Assembly: GCF_000275845.1 (NCBI RefSeq)
Contig: NW_006766926.1
Location: forward strand, 174,172-238,171
DNA: 64,000 nucleotides
Origin: Dichomitus squalens LYAD-421 SS1
Lineage: Eukaryota > Basidiomycota > Agaricomycetes > Polyporales > Polyporaceae
Reading direction: 5' to 3'
How positions within the stretch are numbered: position 1 is the stretch's first letter; each line of letters begins with the position of its first letter. Positions 34,222 to 45,647 of the stretch are shown here, piece after piece. The position numbers and the translations under genes were made by a program. The notes under the pieces are model-generated. The model saw only the letters and a list, made by a program, of their open reading frames with translations, had not been told where the DNA came from and ran no database searches.

Positions 34222-35199
34222 TCCTGCCTTCTCCTCTCATGGTATCCGGCGGGGCCGTCGCTCTTCGTTTCCTCGTCTCCCTCCTTCCCTCTTCTATTCT
34301 ACTATCCACCGTAACCCATTCTCATCCGAAACCATCCAACGCTGGTTTTGTGTACCGCTCAGCTTCACCATGTACCATAACACACCATCATTTCTGCATT
34401 GTTCAGATGTCTTGTATGAAGCTTTCCAGAACTTGACAATTATGGGGCGTGAACATTGTTGCGCACGTCATGCATGTCGAAGTAGGCGAAGACCTCTGGA
34501 GTGAGCGGAAACTCGGGTCTACTAGTCGCACTGGAGTGCCGTGGGGGCACGGGATAGATGTGAGGAAACATAACACAAGACTCTCCCGTTAGCACCAATG
34601 AGGACCCCCCGGGCGACTTGTTAACTGGTCGCGAAGACGGGTCCTGGGATGGTGGTCTCGGATTGGCTTGTAAGTGCGCAAACCACTCGAATTCGATGGG
34701 AACTTGTGTGCAAGGCGAGTTTTTCGATATGATATGGATCCCGACCCATAGTAAGGGCGAGATTTCAGCTACACTTTCTTGCTGTGAACAGGAAACCGGC
34801 TAGCAGGGTATAACTATCAACTGCTGGACGTGACAGACCTGAACGATAACAGCCCGATGCATGCCAACAATATGTGGCAGTGAATGTAGTGGTACGAGTA
34901 CGTGTGGTGGTATGCGAATGCAATGTAAGTTGTAGACTGTAGTGATATGAATCCATGGGAGAGGTAAAGTAAATGGCAAACAGATTTAGAACGATGTAAC
35001 ACTTAACATGAGCAAACCATACGACACTGATGCGGATAGCGAGGAAAGAAGTAACCGAAGCAACACCAAAAAGATAGCACCTCCATACATCTAGGGTCGT
35101 GACGCATCCGGCGTACCGTCCGCTTCCAGCAACAGCGCAGCTGTGAGTGCAGGCGCGAGCACGAATGCGGAGTGGGACATTGTCCGTTGGGTATCATCC
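34222..35199. other. 3' flank of FunK1 B, shared with FunK1 C
   Basis: Much of this about 980-bp flank recurs after copy C (about 42090-42800). An example is the block around CAACTGCTGGACGTGACAGACCT and the TATGAATCCATGGGAGAGGTAAAG-like stretch (34940-34972 against 42585-42615). No gene is seen. Confidence 0.5.
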
Positions 35200-36260
35200 A
35201 TAGTCGAGCCAGACTCCGTGACGAAGCGGAACTCCATATGCGAAGGAGGGAGCGGCCCCGAGAACGCACTGGGCGATGGAGTCGAGGTACTCCGAATCGG
35301 TCACGAACTCCATCGCCTCTGGCTGAGGCTCGTACGCGGATTCTTCCACTTCTGCGACGGGCGATTCCTCGATGACTTCGGTGAGAACAGACGGTCCCCT
35401 ATCCTGAACCGGGATGGGAGGTAAGGTCGTCCTGTTCTCTTTCCCCGCCTCTTGCTCCCTATCGCTGGTCTCCCGCCTCGCCTCGCTGCCGTTGGTTATC
35501 GCGTCCGGAAACGCACGGATCCAGTAGTTGCCGACCGCCTAGTGTGCCTCGTCCTAATCCGAGTGAGCTTGCAAACGCGACAACAGTACCATCCTTGTAT
35601 GCGTACCACGATGGAGTACTAACGCTGGCTAGGGAAGATCTGGCTCTGGTCGACGGTGCCGGTGTACGGCTCCGTGTCCTGCGCATCATCCTCGATGATC
35701 GTCATCCAGTGTCCGGCGATCGTGGAGATTATAGTCTGGGTCGCTGGAGATGTTGCTGAGGCGGAACCGATGGCCAGCGAGGCGGTCAACGTCAGCGCCC
35801 GGATGTAGAACATTTCTCGCAAATCACCCGCCGCTTCCTGGGGATGACCTTGACGAATGCGATGTCCGCAGATCCGTTGATAAGGTATTACAGTCGTGCA
35901 AGAACGAGTTCCCAGATTCCATAGGTCACAAATGCCGCACCGACCGCACGATTCGCCGTGTGCAGGAGCAGACCGTGCGAATGCTGTCGCGGTCCTGTCA
36001 GCATTCGAAGACATAAGTTGCAATCGCCACACCGGCAAGCAAGGATTCTCACAATGCTCAGAGCGGTCGCCATACTCTCATTGCAAAGCTCGTCCATCCC
36101 GTTGATCTGGAAATGATCTCCCTGCGAGAGAATGAGTCAGGACGAACACAATGACTACAGGTATGAGACATACTATGTCACCCCTGAGGAGAGGTCCAGG
36201 GAACGACCTCCCAGCGAGGGCAGCATCGTGCGTGACGCCGTCGAGCGACACTACCCTGTT
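35200..36260 (-). pseudogene. Laccase-like (multicopper oxidase) remnant 1
   Basis: Read on the minus strand, pieces of a fungal laccase occur in the right order. SLDGVTHDAALAGRSFPGPL comes first (36250 downward), then after an intron GDHFQINGMDELCNESMA (from about 36122). HSHGLLLHTANRAVGAAFVT follows (about 35995-35930), where the copper-binding HWHG motif has become HSHG. TIAGHWMTIIEDDAQDTEP (about 35725-35660) and VGNYWIRA (about 35540) come last. The other copper-binding His segments and the whole third cupredoxin domain are absent. After NYWIRA the frame continues into a polar, non-laccase sequence. The gene is dead as a laccase. It is convergent with FunK1 B and has a sister copy after FunK1 C. 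Confidence 0.65.
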
Positions 36261-36479
36261 CACGAGTTTAGAGTCAGTCGCGGGGACTCATTGAAGGCGA
36301 GCAACACAAAGCGGCGGCAAAAAGGTTGAAGACTGGGACGGCTGAACGAGTGAAGCCTAGACATTGTTGTCGGGGAGACGCGCGGGTAAATGGTGCTGAT
36401 CCGACAAACGGTCGTCGTCCACCCTTGAGAGCTTGACCGAGCGGAAGGCGTCACTATGGGTGAGTACCGGGGACGTTTC

Positions 36480-37790
36480 AGCTCAGGACAGTATTGAAGC
36501 TGAGGACCCGCGAAAACCTGCGGAGATACTTGTTGATGGATAGAGAACAGAAGAGAGCGTTGTGTGAGCGCCGATGCGGGAACGCTGTCCGTAGGGCACC
36601 GTAGGCATCCACACTTCTTAACCCAAGAACGACGCAGGAAGACGTGTGTGAGGTTGCGAGGAAGCAGTGGCGGTGCTCGAGTCGAGGCGTGCGGCGACAC
36701 CATTCCCACGACCCGTCCGGAGCCGACGCAAGATCGTTCTCTGCCTCTGCCTGCAATTGCCTTCTGCTCATCTCCGTCGCCAACTCCTGAGATGACAACA
36801 ACAATAATCCTCCTCATCTCTCCAACCTCATCTGTTCAACCCGCTCTTGTTGAGACTGCTTCGACCACCACCGCGTGAACTCGCCCACGTTCCCGGGCTC
36901 ACTCGGTCGACCCTCGAAGGCGGGGGATGCTGCGAAGACTCTGTGAGGAGTAGGGGCGCCGTCGCGCCGTCCAAATTGTGCCCGTGTTCAAGGTTCTCCT
37001 TGTCATATGACAGCGTCAGTCCAAGCTCCAAGCTCGTGTCCGCTGACTGCCCATTCAGCAACCCAGGGCCCTTCTTCGTCCTCTCGCAGTCCGAGTCGCG
37101 CTTCAGCTCCGGGTTGTTGGTTGACGCCTACTCGGCGTCCTCATCCGCTAGAGTGCCAGTTGCGGTAGGGCGAGGATGTCGCGCAGACGTTCTCACCCGC
37201 GCTCGCGCTCCCTCAGTGCTGACCCGGGCTCCTTTCGAGGTCAGTCGGATGCCGTAACTTCGACGTGTCGACGGGCCCACATGAGCGAGCGGGTTACGCA
37301 GTGCCTGCACATCCGTCAACATGCTTCCGCGCGTCGTCCAGCGCGGGCGAGGCCGCTGTCCTGTTTGGATTGGCGCGAACGAGGCGAGGTCTACGAGCGA
37401 GTGCGCGGTGCATTTGTGACAGAGTGGAGACGACTTCCGCTCGTGCCCTCTGATGTAGCCAATTCTCCGCCGTTGGGCGTAGAGTCATCCTCGCGAGGCA
37501 GCGTCGGGGGGCTCGTATGTGGCTTCTTTGTGTTGCTGGGCGCGTCGTTGAGTTTCGTGGGGGAACTCGAAGACACGCTGGAGAAGAGCGAGACAGTGGA
37601 TCGATGTCTTCCTAGTACGGTCCGTACTTCCCTAGAGCGCAGTGCGAGCGGATGTGGACATGTGTACGGAAGGCACGCGGTGCAGGATGGGCAGCGATCT
37701 CGAATACTTCGCCATACGAATCGACGTCAGGCGCAAACAGAAGAGAGGGTGGAGAGAGTAGTGAAACGGGACAGCCATGTCGCTTAATAC
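36480..37790. repeat. Unidentified duplicated module, copy 2
   Basis: This is the second copy of the module at 26990-28440, in the same position just upstream of a LisH 3' fragment. A coding-looking minus-strand string (NVGEFTRWWSKQSQQERVEQ, near 36890-36830) suggests a former gene, but I cannot name it. Frameshifts and stops interrupt it. Confidence 0.5.
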
Positions 37791-37799
37791 ACCTACGTC

Positions 37800-38423
37800 T
37801 CAAGCTCTCGTGCCACTCAACGGTACATATGATGCGGCGCGCAGATGCCAGGGATGTAGCACAGCGGGTCTCCAATGGTGGGCATGCACAACCCGATGAC
37901 GGCTACGATGAATCCGCCGGGGATGCAGCCCGGACAGTTTGATGGAATGGTGACAGCCGCAATGCATCAGGTATTCCTGCACGTTGCATAAGGTCGATTG
38001 TGGACTGACCAGCACTCACAAGCCTCCAAAGATGCAGCAGCACATGATGTCTGGAGGAACCGCGTCTCCCGTTGCAGACGGACAAGGCGGCCAGGGATGA
38101 TACAAGAACGATGCCTGCTCCGTCCGCTTCATCCGCGACGCCCTCGCGTGGTCCGAAGTAGGAAGAGGGGGTCAACTCGTGGCTGTAGGACGCATCAGGG
38201 ACTGGGCAAATGACTGCATCATCGTCCAGCTGGTCGATGCCGTAGATGTCGAACCATCAACCCCACGGCCGCGACCAACGGAAACGGCCCTGGCGGATGC
38301 GGTGGATCTGAACGCTCTCAACCTCGATTTTCCGTTCGACGATGTAACAAGTAGGCTCATGGGGATGCGAGCCTGAACTTCGAGCGCGACTTTGCGGCCC
38401 GGTTCGACTCCGAGAACGCGTGA
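37800..38423 (+). pseudogene. Decayed copy 3 of the LisH gene 3' end
   Basis: Exon 6 material (GATGCAGCCCGGACAG near 37921, then CAATGCATCAG at the donor) and the intron ending in GGACTGACCAGCA are followed by exon 7 with QQHMMSG and GQGG. A large deletion then leads to LNLDFPFDDV, one frameshift, and the terminal FERDFAARFDSENA with its stop at 38421-38423. It is the most reduced of the three copies. It ends only about 150 bases before FunK1 C, so most of the normal spacer is gone. Confidence 0.75.
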
Positions 38424-38571
38424 GCTCGCTGCGGGGAGCGCCGGCAATGCGGCGCCGCATTGCCGGCGTCTCGGCTCACAGTACTTACTTCCTAATCATC
38501 CACCTCCTGTGGCGAGGGAGAGTACCCTATCAATCCTTTGCCAGCTCTTCAGGCCGAACACGCTGCCGTGA

Positions 38572-41500
38572 CTGGAGCTGTCACCATCCAATCACCAACA
38601 ATCCGGTGCTCCTAGCGGCCCAAATCAAGGATCTCCCGACGTAACCACCACCGACCTTCGACCGACCGCTCAACCACTCAACCCCCGTCCGTCGTTCGTT
38701 TGCCACTACCCGTCTGCAACGAACCGGGACGGATACACAAAGAAACAGCTCGCACCCCTTCCCATCGACGAGTCAGGAATGGGAACGTGCTGGCATCTCC
38801 TCAGCAACGAACTGTTCTCTTCCCGGATTCCCGGGGCTCCCCCCACGGAGGCTGAGCGGAGCGACTTCAAGTCGCCCAGACTCAGGAAGGGCATGCTCGA
38901 CAAGGAGATCTACCCGGAATTGGTGAGTACCCACCCATCTTTGCTTTGTTGTGGAGATCACTCACCATGAGCCGTACGCAGGGGAAGGTCATCGAGTCGG
39001 TACTGGACGCGGCTGGATGTGAGGACCTGCGTTTCCTGGAAACCACGAACCACAAGGCGAGCGACGGGAATAGCGGGCGGAAGGAGACGTTCAACGACGC
39101 AGGCATCTACCTGGACACGCCACTTGCGCGCAATGCGACGACGTTCACGGCTCAGCACCGGAAGGGAAGCAAGATGAGCGAGAAGGAGCCGGAGACTCGG
39201 CTGCTAGGACTGCGGTCGTGGCACTGGATAGACGTCCCGGTAGAAGTGAAGGGGACGGAGAGCGAGTCCGCGTTTTACTTCAGGTCGAAGGCGAGAGGGA
39301 TGGGGTCCGAAGGCGGGAAGGAAGCAGGGGAGGTTGTAGAGAAGACGGAGGAGGAGGCAGACGATGAGGTCAAAGCTGGCGACGGCAATAGGGACGGGGT
39401 GGAGGTCGTCGGAGACGGGATCGGTGCCGACAAAGACGAGGATGAGGAGGACGTCGAAGAGGATAGTAAGGTGGAAGGCGACGAAGAGGACGGCGACGAC
39501 GACAACGACGACGACAACGACGACGACAACGACGACAACGAAGATGACGACGGAGGCTCCCAGGCAAGGGATGCGGACTCCAGCATGACTGAGGCGGAAT
39601 CCGCCGGCGCGCCTCAGCCAGAGACCATAAAGAAGCGCGTCGAGCCGTTCATCAAGCTGTCCGGTAATGGCGGGAAAGCCCTGGGTCAGTTCGTCGAGTA
39701 CACTCTCAACGTATTCAAGTACCAGCACCGCACCTTCTGCTACGCCGTCTACGTGTGCTACGACATGGCCCGCCTCCTCTTCTTCGACCGGTCTGGTGCC
39801 CACGTCTCAGAGCCGTTCAGCTGGGTGGAACCGACGTCGCTTCTGCATGAGTTCGTCTGGAAGCTTGCGAAGCTCGCGAATGCGAAATCTTTCGAAGATA
39901 TGGGGCGCGACACCACAGCCAATGTGGTCGACGAAGAGACACGGAGGAGATTCCTCGACAAGGCAACCAACGCCGAACTGCCCGCTCACGTCCGGAAGGG
40001 TCTCGAGAAAGCGGCGGAGGGGAAATGTCCATTATACGAGCTCGAGATTGAATATATGCCTCCGTCGCCCGAGGAGTGGTTCCCCGACGAACCATTACCT
40101 GATGCGCCACAACCCTCACCATCTGCACCCCCTGCTCCATCTTCGTCGGCGAGCTCCGCCTCCCCGTCTGCCAGCAAAGGCAAAGCTGATTCTCCGGTCC
40201 GCAAGTTCATCGTTGGTCGCCCACACTATCGAGCGGACACCCTCGTCGGTCGGTGCACGAAGGGCTTCATGGCCTTCGACGTGACTGATGAGAATAACTG
40301 GGTACCCTGCTTCGTGAAGGACTCTTGGCGTCCGTATGTTCCAGGTCGCACACGGCCGGAACACTTGGTCTATGAGCGGCTTCAACGGAAGGGCGTGAAG
40401 CCTGAAGACGGGATCACGACGTTGATCTGCGGCGGCGACGTCGGGGGCAGTAATGCTCAGTGCACTCATGTTCAGAAGGATCTGCCATCCAAGAACAGAC
40501 CGGTTCCCCGCCGTCATTATCGGATTGCTATTGCGGAGATCTGTCTGTCAATCTCCGAGTTCCGGACTTTCGGAGAACTATCCGGGATTTTTGCGGAAGC
40601 GCTGAGAGGTATGAATTTCTGTTATGTTTAAGACTTTCAGTGCTGACGGAGGGGTCGTAGCTCATCGCAAAGCGTGGGATCGCGCGGGGGTCCTTCACCG
40701 TGACATCAGCGTGGGCAACATCATGATTCGCGTTGAAAGCAACGGGGGGTGGACCGGGATTCTAATCGACTGGGATCTATCCAGATTACAATGCGAGCTT
40801 GGGCCAGGCGCAGTCGAGCCCGGCAGGACGGTGCGTCTTACCAGTTGTATCTTCCAGATTTCCTATCTCATCGGTTGTTGATATTCTAGGGGACTTGGCA
40901 GTTCATGTCGGCCATGTCTCTCAGATACCCCAGGAAACCCTACCGTCGGTCGGATGACATCGAGTCCTTTATCCACTGCTACATCTATCTCGTCTTACGC
41001 TACCACCCTACGGACACTGCCCTTCGGGGGACGATCGAGAGCCTCTTCGAAGGTTGCCTCATAGTTGGTGGCGTTATGATTGGCGGAAACGCCAAGCGCG
41101 CAATGCTCCGCAGTGGTTACTTCGACGCTGTGGTCGAGGGCAACCCACGACTTCAACAACTCCTGGACAACATTCTGTGGCACTGCAAGACGTGCTACGA
41201 GAGGATCGATTTCCGCCAGATGAATCGGCTATACGGCCCTGTCGTCGTTGCTGCCCAAAGTCAACCTGAAGCAGAGGAAGACGTTCTTACGTCGGCTGAC
41301 CAAGGACCAAGGCGCGCGACGGCTCTCCGACACTCTAGCGACGAAGGGTCATCTGCCGAAGATATAGATGAGGACCCTATCCGCTCCATGTTGCGTCAGC
41401 GGCGAGAAGCGCAGGTGTCGTCCCACGAACTGTTCGAGATGGGACCGTTCTTATCCAACCCGAAGATGCTCATCAATCTGCTAGTCAAACACGCTGAGAC

Positions 41501-42089
41501 GACGCTTAACCACCGCGATAAGGCCCCTGATCAGTTCTCCGTTAGGAAGCATCAGGAGGTCTACCGAGCACCAGACCCTCCGGCCTTGCGCGGTATCGGT
41601 AAGATTTCTACTGGTGGAACCGCCCTCTCGGATCGCACGTCCCAGGACAATCGTATTGCGATGTCTCATGACAAGGTCACGACGACTCGCCGACCGGAAA
41701 TCGTCGGAATACCATCGTCCTCCAGCTCATCGAAGAAGCGAGCGCACGTCGAAGACCTGACGGACCGTGTCTGGCAGACGACGAAGGAGATGATGATGAC
41801 GAAGATGGTTCTTCCGGTGTACGTCGTAGCAAGCGTATCAAGGCTGCTAAGGGCAAGGCGCCCTCAGTACAAAGCGGCACGGCCAAACGTCGCTGATCTG
41901 CCTTCGGCCTCTCGTGCTGTCGAGCGGGACCGTCGTTCCCCGCCTTATTGTCTCCTTGTCTTCTCTTTTTCTTCATTTCTGTCCGCCGTCTCGCTATTTC
42001 ATCCGTCTTCCATCCGATTTTGTATTTGGTACCGTATAGTTTCGCCATGTTTCACCATGTATCGTAACACACCACGATGTCGGGAATGA
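38572..42089 (+). CDS. FunK1 kinase, copy C (probably damaged)
   Basis: Exons are about 38572-38922, 38982-40608, 40661-40830 and 40890 onward. Kinase elements are all present: CFVKDSWRPY, RPEHLVYERL, HRDISVGNIM, LIDWDLSR, GTWQFMS. Two faults stand out. First, the usual MSDxNHP start and first about 35 residues are missing. The frame of exon 1 is closed by a stop at 38569-38571 and its first Met is at 38779, inside the conserved GMG block. Second, a 1-base shift near 41765 takes translation out of the frame that encodes the conserved basic tail (RRSKRIKAAKGKAP, original stop 41893-41895). The observed frame instead runs on to 42089 with an unrelated tail. An unseen upstream exon could rescue the start. 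Otherwise this is a recent pseudogene. Confidence 0.7.
39495..39540 (+). repeat. GACGACGACAAC minisatellite inside FunK1 C
   Basis: About three 12-base units plus a shorter one encode a run of Asp and Asn (DDDN repeats) within the acidic region. Copy B has a long Asp/Glu tract of different sequence at the matching place, and copy A has almost none. Replication slippage probably drives the length differences. Confidence 0.7.
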
Positions 42090-43560
42090 TCAGATGTCTT
42101 GTATGAGGCTGTCCAGAACTTGACAACTGTGGGGCGCGAACATTGTCGCGTACGTCTTGCATAGCGGGGCGGGCGACGACATCGGGGGCGAACGAAAATT
42201 CGGCTCTACCACTCGCTCTGGAGCACAGCGGGGGCATGGGACAGATGAGAGGACGAACACAAGCGTCTTCCGTCAACATCAGTAGGGATGTCACAGGCTG
42301 TCGTGACGCTATCCGCGCAGACGATTCCCGAGGTAGTTCCGATGAGGAACTTGCCCAAGGCCAGTTGTCGATATGGCCTGGATCCCCACCCATTTGGGCG
42401 TGACTTCGGCTACTTTCACGACGGGCATTGGCCAATGCCCGTCGTGTTTGTCTTGCTTTGAACAGGAAACCAGCAAACAGGGTATACTTATCAACTGCTG
42501 GACGTGACAGACCTTGAGTAGATCCTTGAGAGTTAAAGGCCCGATGCATGCTAACACGAATGCGATGCAAGTTGTAGACTGAAGTGATATATATCCATGG
42601 GAGAGGTAAAGTAAACGGGAGATAAATTGCGAACGATGTGACACTTGACATAAGCAAACCATACGACGCGAGTGCAGCCCGATAGTGACGAAAGAAGGAA
42701 CCGAAGCAACACACCGAAGAAGATGCATGACCATCCATCCAGGGCCATGACGCATCCGCCGTCCGCTTCCGGCACCAGCGCGGGTGTGAGTGCAGGCGCG
42801 GGCACGAATGCGGAGTGGGACACCGTCCGTTGGGTATCATCCATAGTCGAGCCAGACTCCGCGACGAAGTAGGACTCCATATGCGAAGGGGAGAGCGGCT
42901 GCGAGAATGCAGGCGATGGCGAGTCGAGGTACGCCAACACCGACTTGGTCACGAACTCCGTTGCCTCTGGCAGGCTCGTATGCGGATTCTTCCACTTCCG
43001 CGACGGGCAATTCGTCGATGACCTCGCTGAAAACAGAGGGTTCCCTATCCGAACCGGGATGGGATGTAAGGTCGTCATGTTCTCTTTCCCCGCCTCTTGC
43101 TTCCTTCCGCCGGTCTCCCACTCCGCTTCGCTGCTGTAGGTCACCGCGTCCAGGTATGCACGGATCCAGTAGTTGCCGACCACTGATTGGCCAGTCTGAG
43201 GAGTGTGCCTGCCTCCTAGAATGCGTACTACGATGGAGTAGGGCTGGATGTGGTCGAGGGTATGCGGCTCCGTGTTCTCCCCATAGCGTCCAACTCGACA
43301 ATCGTCATCGAGTGTCCAGCGATGCTGGAAGAAATTACAGTCGGCGTCGCAGGAGACGCTAGTGAGGCAGAACCCCATAGCAGGCACACCTTATCTGCCA
43401 ATGCAAGACATCCCGACATTGATCCACTCACATGCAGAGCGCTCGCGACTCGTTTCATCGTACACATGGTCACAGGACCCCAAGACATAGGAAAACGATA
43501 CATGACGCTACAACACAACTTGAGGAGTCAATCAGCATTCGGATGCATGCCCACAGAGCA
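42090..43560 (-). pseudogene. Laccase-like remnant 2 with shared flank
   Basis: The part from about 43400 to 42840 (minus strand) repeats remnant 1. SIAGHSMTIVELDA is followed, after a frame change, by ENTEPHTLDHIQPYSIVV and VGNYWIRA (about 43185). Then comes the same kind of polar extension, which stays open to 42551. The first laccase exons seen in remnant 1 (GDHFQIN and the HSHG block) are missing here. About 42090-42800 is flank shared with 34222-35199. Because both remnants carry the same non-laccase continuation, the chimera formed before the block was duplicated. Confidence 0.6.
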
Positions 43561-43598
43561 GAACTCACCAAAGATGGGAACTGACGTCAGGTCCAGTA

Positions 43599-44569
43599 TT
43601 AGACAACTGATTTTCCCTTCTTCATCTCCCGGTAGAGCCTGATCGCTCGCTCCCGCTCCTCTTCCATCATCGCCTTCTGCGCCATGGAAAGGACGCCGTC
43701 CTTGAGCGAGGTCGCACCCGAAGCGTTCGTCCCGCCTCCCATCGCGGCGAGCTTCTTTGCCTTCCGCGGAAGCTTCTTCAGTTCGGGCGGAGCCTGCGCG
43801 ACGTCGTTCAGCCGGCGCGGCGCGGACGTGTCCACTTTCTGGAACTCCTTCGGTCCGGTCTCCTTCGCTTTCGCGCGGGCAGCCGGCCGGCCGTCCTCGT
43901 CCTCCGAGTCCTCGTCGTCCCTCGCCTGGTCCGATGTTGCGCGCGACTTGGAGGCGGCCGCTGCTGCCTTCTTGCTCCCTTGACTCGCGAGTTCCTCCTT
44001 CTTGGCCTGCCGCACACGCGCGGACGACGTCTGAATAGCTTCCTTCACCAAATGACGCATCGAGTCTTCCACCCGTCTACAGCGCATGCGTCAAACGATC
44101 TGTCAGGCCCAGCAAGGTACGAATGCGGTAGGATTCCGCGCAGACGTACCGGTTGAAGTGCGCCATCGACTCCCCAGCCATGATCCGCAACTGCGCCTTC
44201 TTCCTCCCCTCTCCTTCTCCCCCGCCCTCACTCTTCCCCGCCCCCTCGTCCCGCTTCCGCTTTTTTCGCGAGGGCCCCGCGCTCCCCTCATCGCTGTCCA
44301 GGCCTTTCCTCTTCCGCTCCGCGAATTCCTGCTGGACCTTCGCCGCGTTCAACACGCGCGCCGCGCTCTTTGGAATCTCTTCGTTTTCAATCGCCTTCTT
44401 GGCCCCCGGCGCCAGATCGCTCCCGCTATGGAAGACGGTGTGGAAAAGAGGGGCAGGGATACGATCAGACTTTTCTCAGTAGGGAGACGTCCCGAGGATA
44501 GTGGCAGCTTACATACGATTCGGTCCGCTGTTTCTCTCGCATGGAGCGTTTCGCACGTTTGTGAGGCAT
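43599..44569 (-). CDS. CCDC137-like basic nucleolar protein (intact copy)
   Basis: The three exons 44569-44517, 44425-44150 and 44076-43599 agree in phase and give about 268 residues. The N terminus (MPHKRAKRSMREKQR) is strongly basic. Then come IPKSAARVLNAAKVQQEFAE, a Lys/Arg-rich segment with SRKKRKRDEG, and the MAGESMAHFNRRVEDSMRHL block. The C-terminal AQKAMMEEERERAIRLYREM resembles the end of animal CCDC137 (ARQRIVEEERERAVQAYR). The same order of conserved blocks is present in that protein. A nucleolar or ribosome-biogenesis role is likely from the relatives but not shown. A second, broken copy lies at 48791-49418. Confidence 0.75.
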
Positions 44570-44999
44570 GTCGATAGGGTATATGCGAGTGGTTGTGGTG
44601 GTAGTGAGGTGGTGGTAGTATGCAGCAGGTCTGTTCGGCGCCTCAGATTTCCACATGCTACATAGTTTCCGCATATAGATGGATTGCGTAACACGAGGCT
44701 ACCGGACCACTGATGACAACTTTCACTGTGCACACCGCTACCTCCAGCTTGATGCACCAGCACTAGGGCTACGCCAGCCCTACGCACGCCTCGAGGCCGT
44801 CTCGCATCCGTCATCCGTTGGCTGCAACCGATGTAGCCCTCACCGACAGCGTACTCACGCCAAAATTGCAACAGGCCTTTGACAACCTCCCCTGTGAACC
44901 CGAGTCGTTCTCGAACCGATTCACAGTCTGGCATCCTCATCCTCAACCATCACAACTCTTGTCATCTCTGTCTTTGAGCTCTCCTGGATCATATATCCT
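44570..44999. other. Flank shared by both CCDC137/HET units
   Basis: Short blocks here recur at 49419-49850, for example TTTCCGCATATRGA, GTAACACGAGGCTAC or GCATAACACGAGGCTAC, and CTCTCCTGGATCAT. This shows that the duplicated unit ran from the CCDC137-like gene through the HET gene. No gene is recognised. Confidence 0.5.
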
Positions 45000-45600
45000 G
45001 CACTCTTCCATTTTCCTCACGTTCGTCCCTAACAGCTCCCAGCTTAGCAATAGGAACACGGCTCCTGCAGCGTCCGTCCAGGTTGGTGCCACCTGCTCTC
45101 ACGAAAAACGGAGTTGGGCTGTCCACGGACGTCGGTCTGGCTTGTCGGGACGTCGCGCAGGCACGAGACGCGGATGTCGGCGAGGGAGCAGTGGGGTGAT
45201 ACATCGAGTTGATCACTCTGGTGAGTTCTGCGCTACCAGTCTTGTCGATGCCGCATGTCCCGGCCTGTCCACACTCGTGCCCTTCTTTTCTCCGCGAGAC
45301 GATATCGTGAGGCATGATAGGGGATGTGGAAGGTGGATTGGCGGAAGCCGCGGCATCATCCAGGGCCCGGGTAGTAGGAGACCCGGCAAGGGGCTCGATG
45401 GGCGATTCGGCGCACCTTACACGAGATGCTTGCATGTCCTGGAAGTTAGTCTCGTGTTTATCCCAGACATGAGAGAGGACCGCGTGTTCCCCGGGCATGT
45501 TCTCCGGTGTAAGGACGAACGTTAGCCAGCAGGCGCGGTCTTGAGCAACCACATAATGTCCCGGCAGCAGAAGAAGGCGGTTCGGAGGTAGATCTATGTT
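45000..45600 (-). pseudogene. HET-domain gene remnant
   Basis: Read on the minus strand it matches the intact HET gene at 49768-51865. ACWLTFVLTPENMPG corresponds to the MWLLKTACAELEFF start region but has no Met. HAVLSHVWDKHETNFQDMQ keeps motif 1. IDKTGSAELTRVINSMY keeps motif 2 but the Trp/Cys before it are altered (GQAGTCGID against GWADTCCID). The RGWTLQEL motif is only seen in another frame. Sequence then jumps to the 3' flank, so most of the coding region is deleted. It cannot make a complete HET protein. Confidence 0.8.
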
Positions 45601-45611
45601 CTCCGGATGTA

Positions 45612-45647
45612 CGCTGAACGTTGAACGTTGAACGTTGAACTTTGAGC
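45612..45647. repeat. Short tandem repeat, unit GTTGAAC
   Basis: Four to five 7-base units in a row (one with CTGAAC, one with TTTGAGC at the edges). The repeat lies just upstream of the decayed HET reading frame and is absent at the matching place of the intact HET gene. Confidence 0.7.

Noticed and set aside
43250..43642. 130-codon plus-strand frame over the laccase remnant
   Set aside because: Shadow of the minus-strand laccase-like coding sequence.
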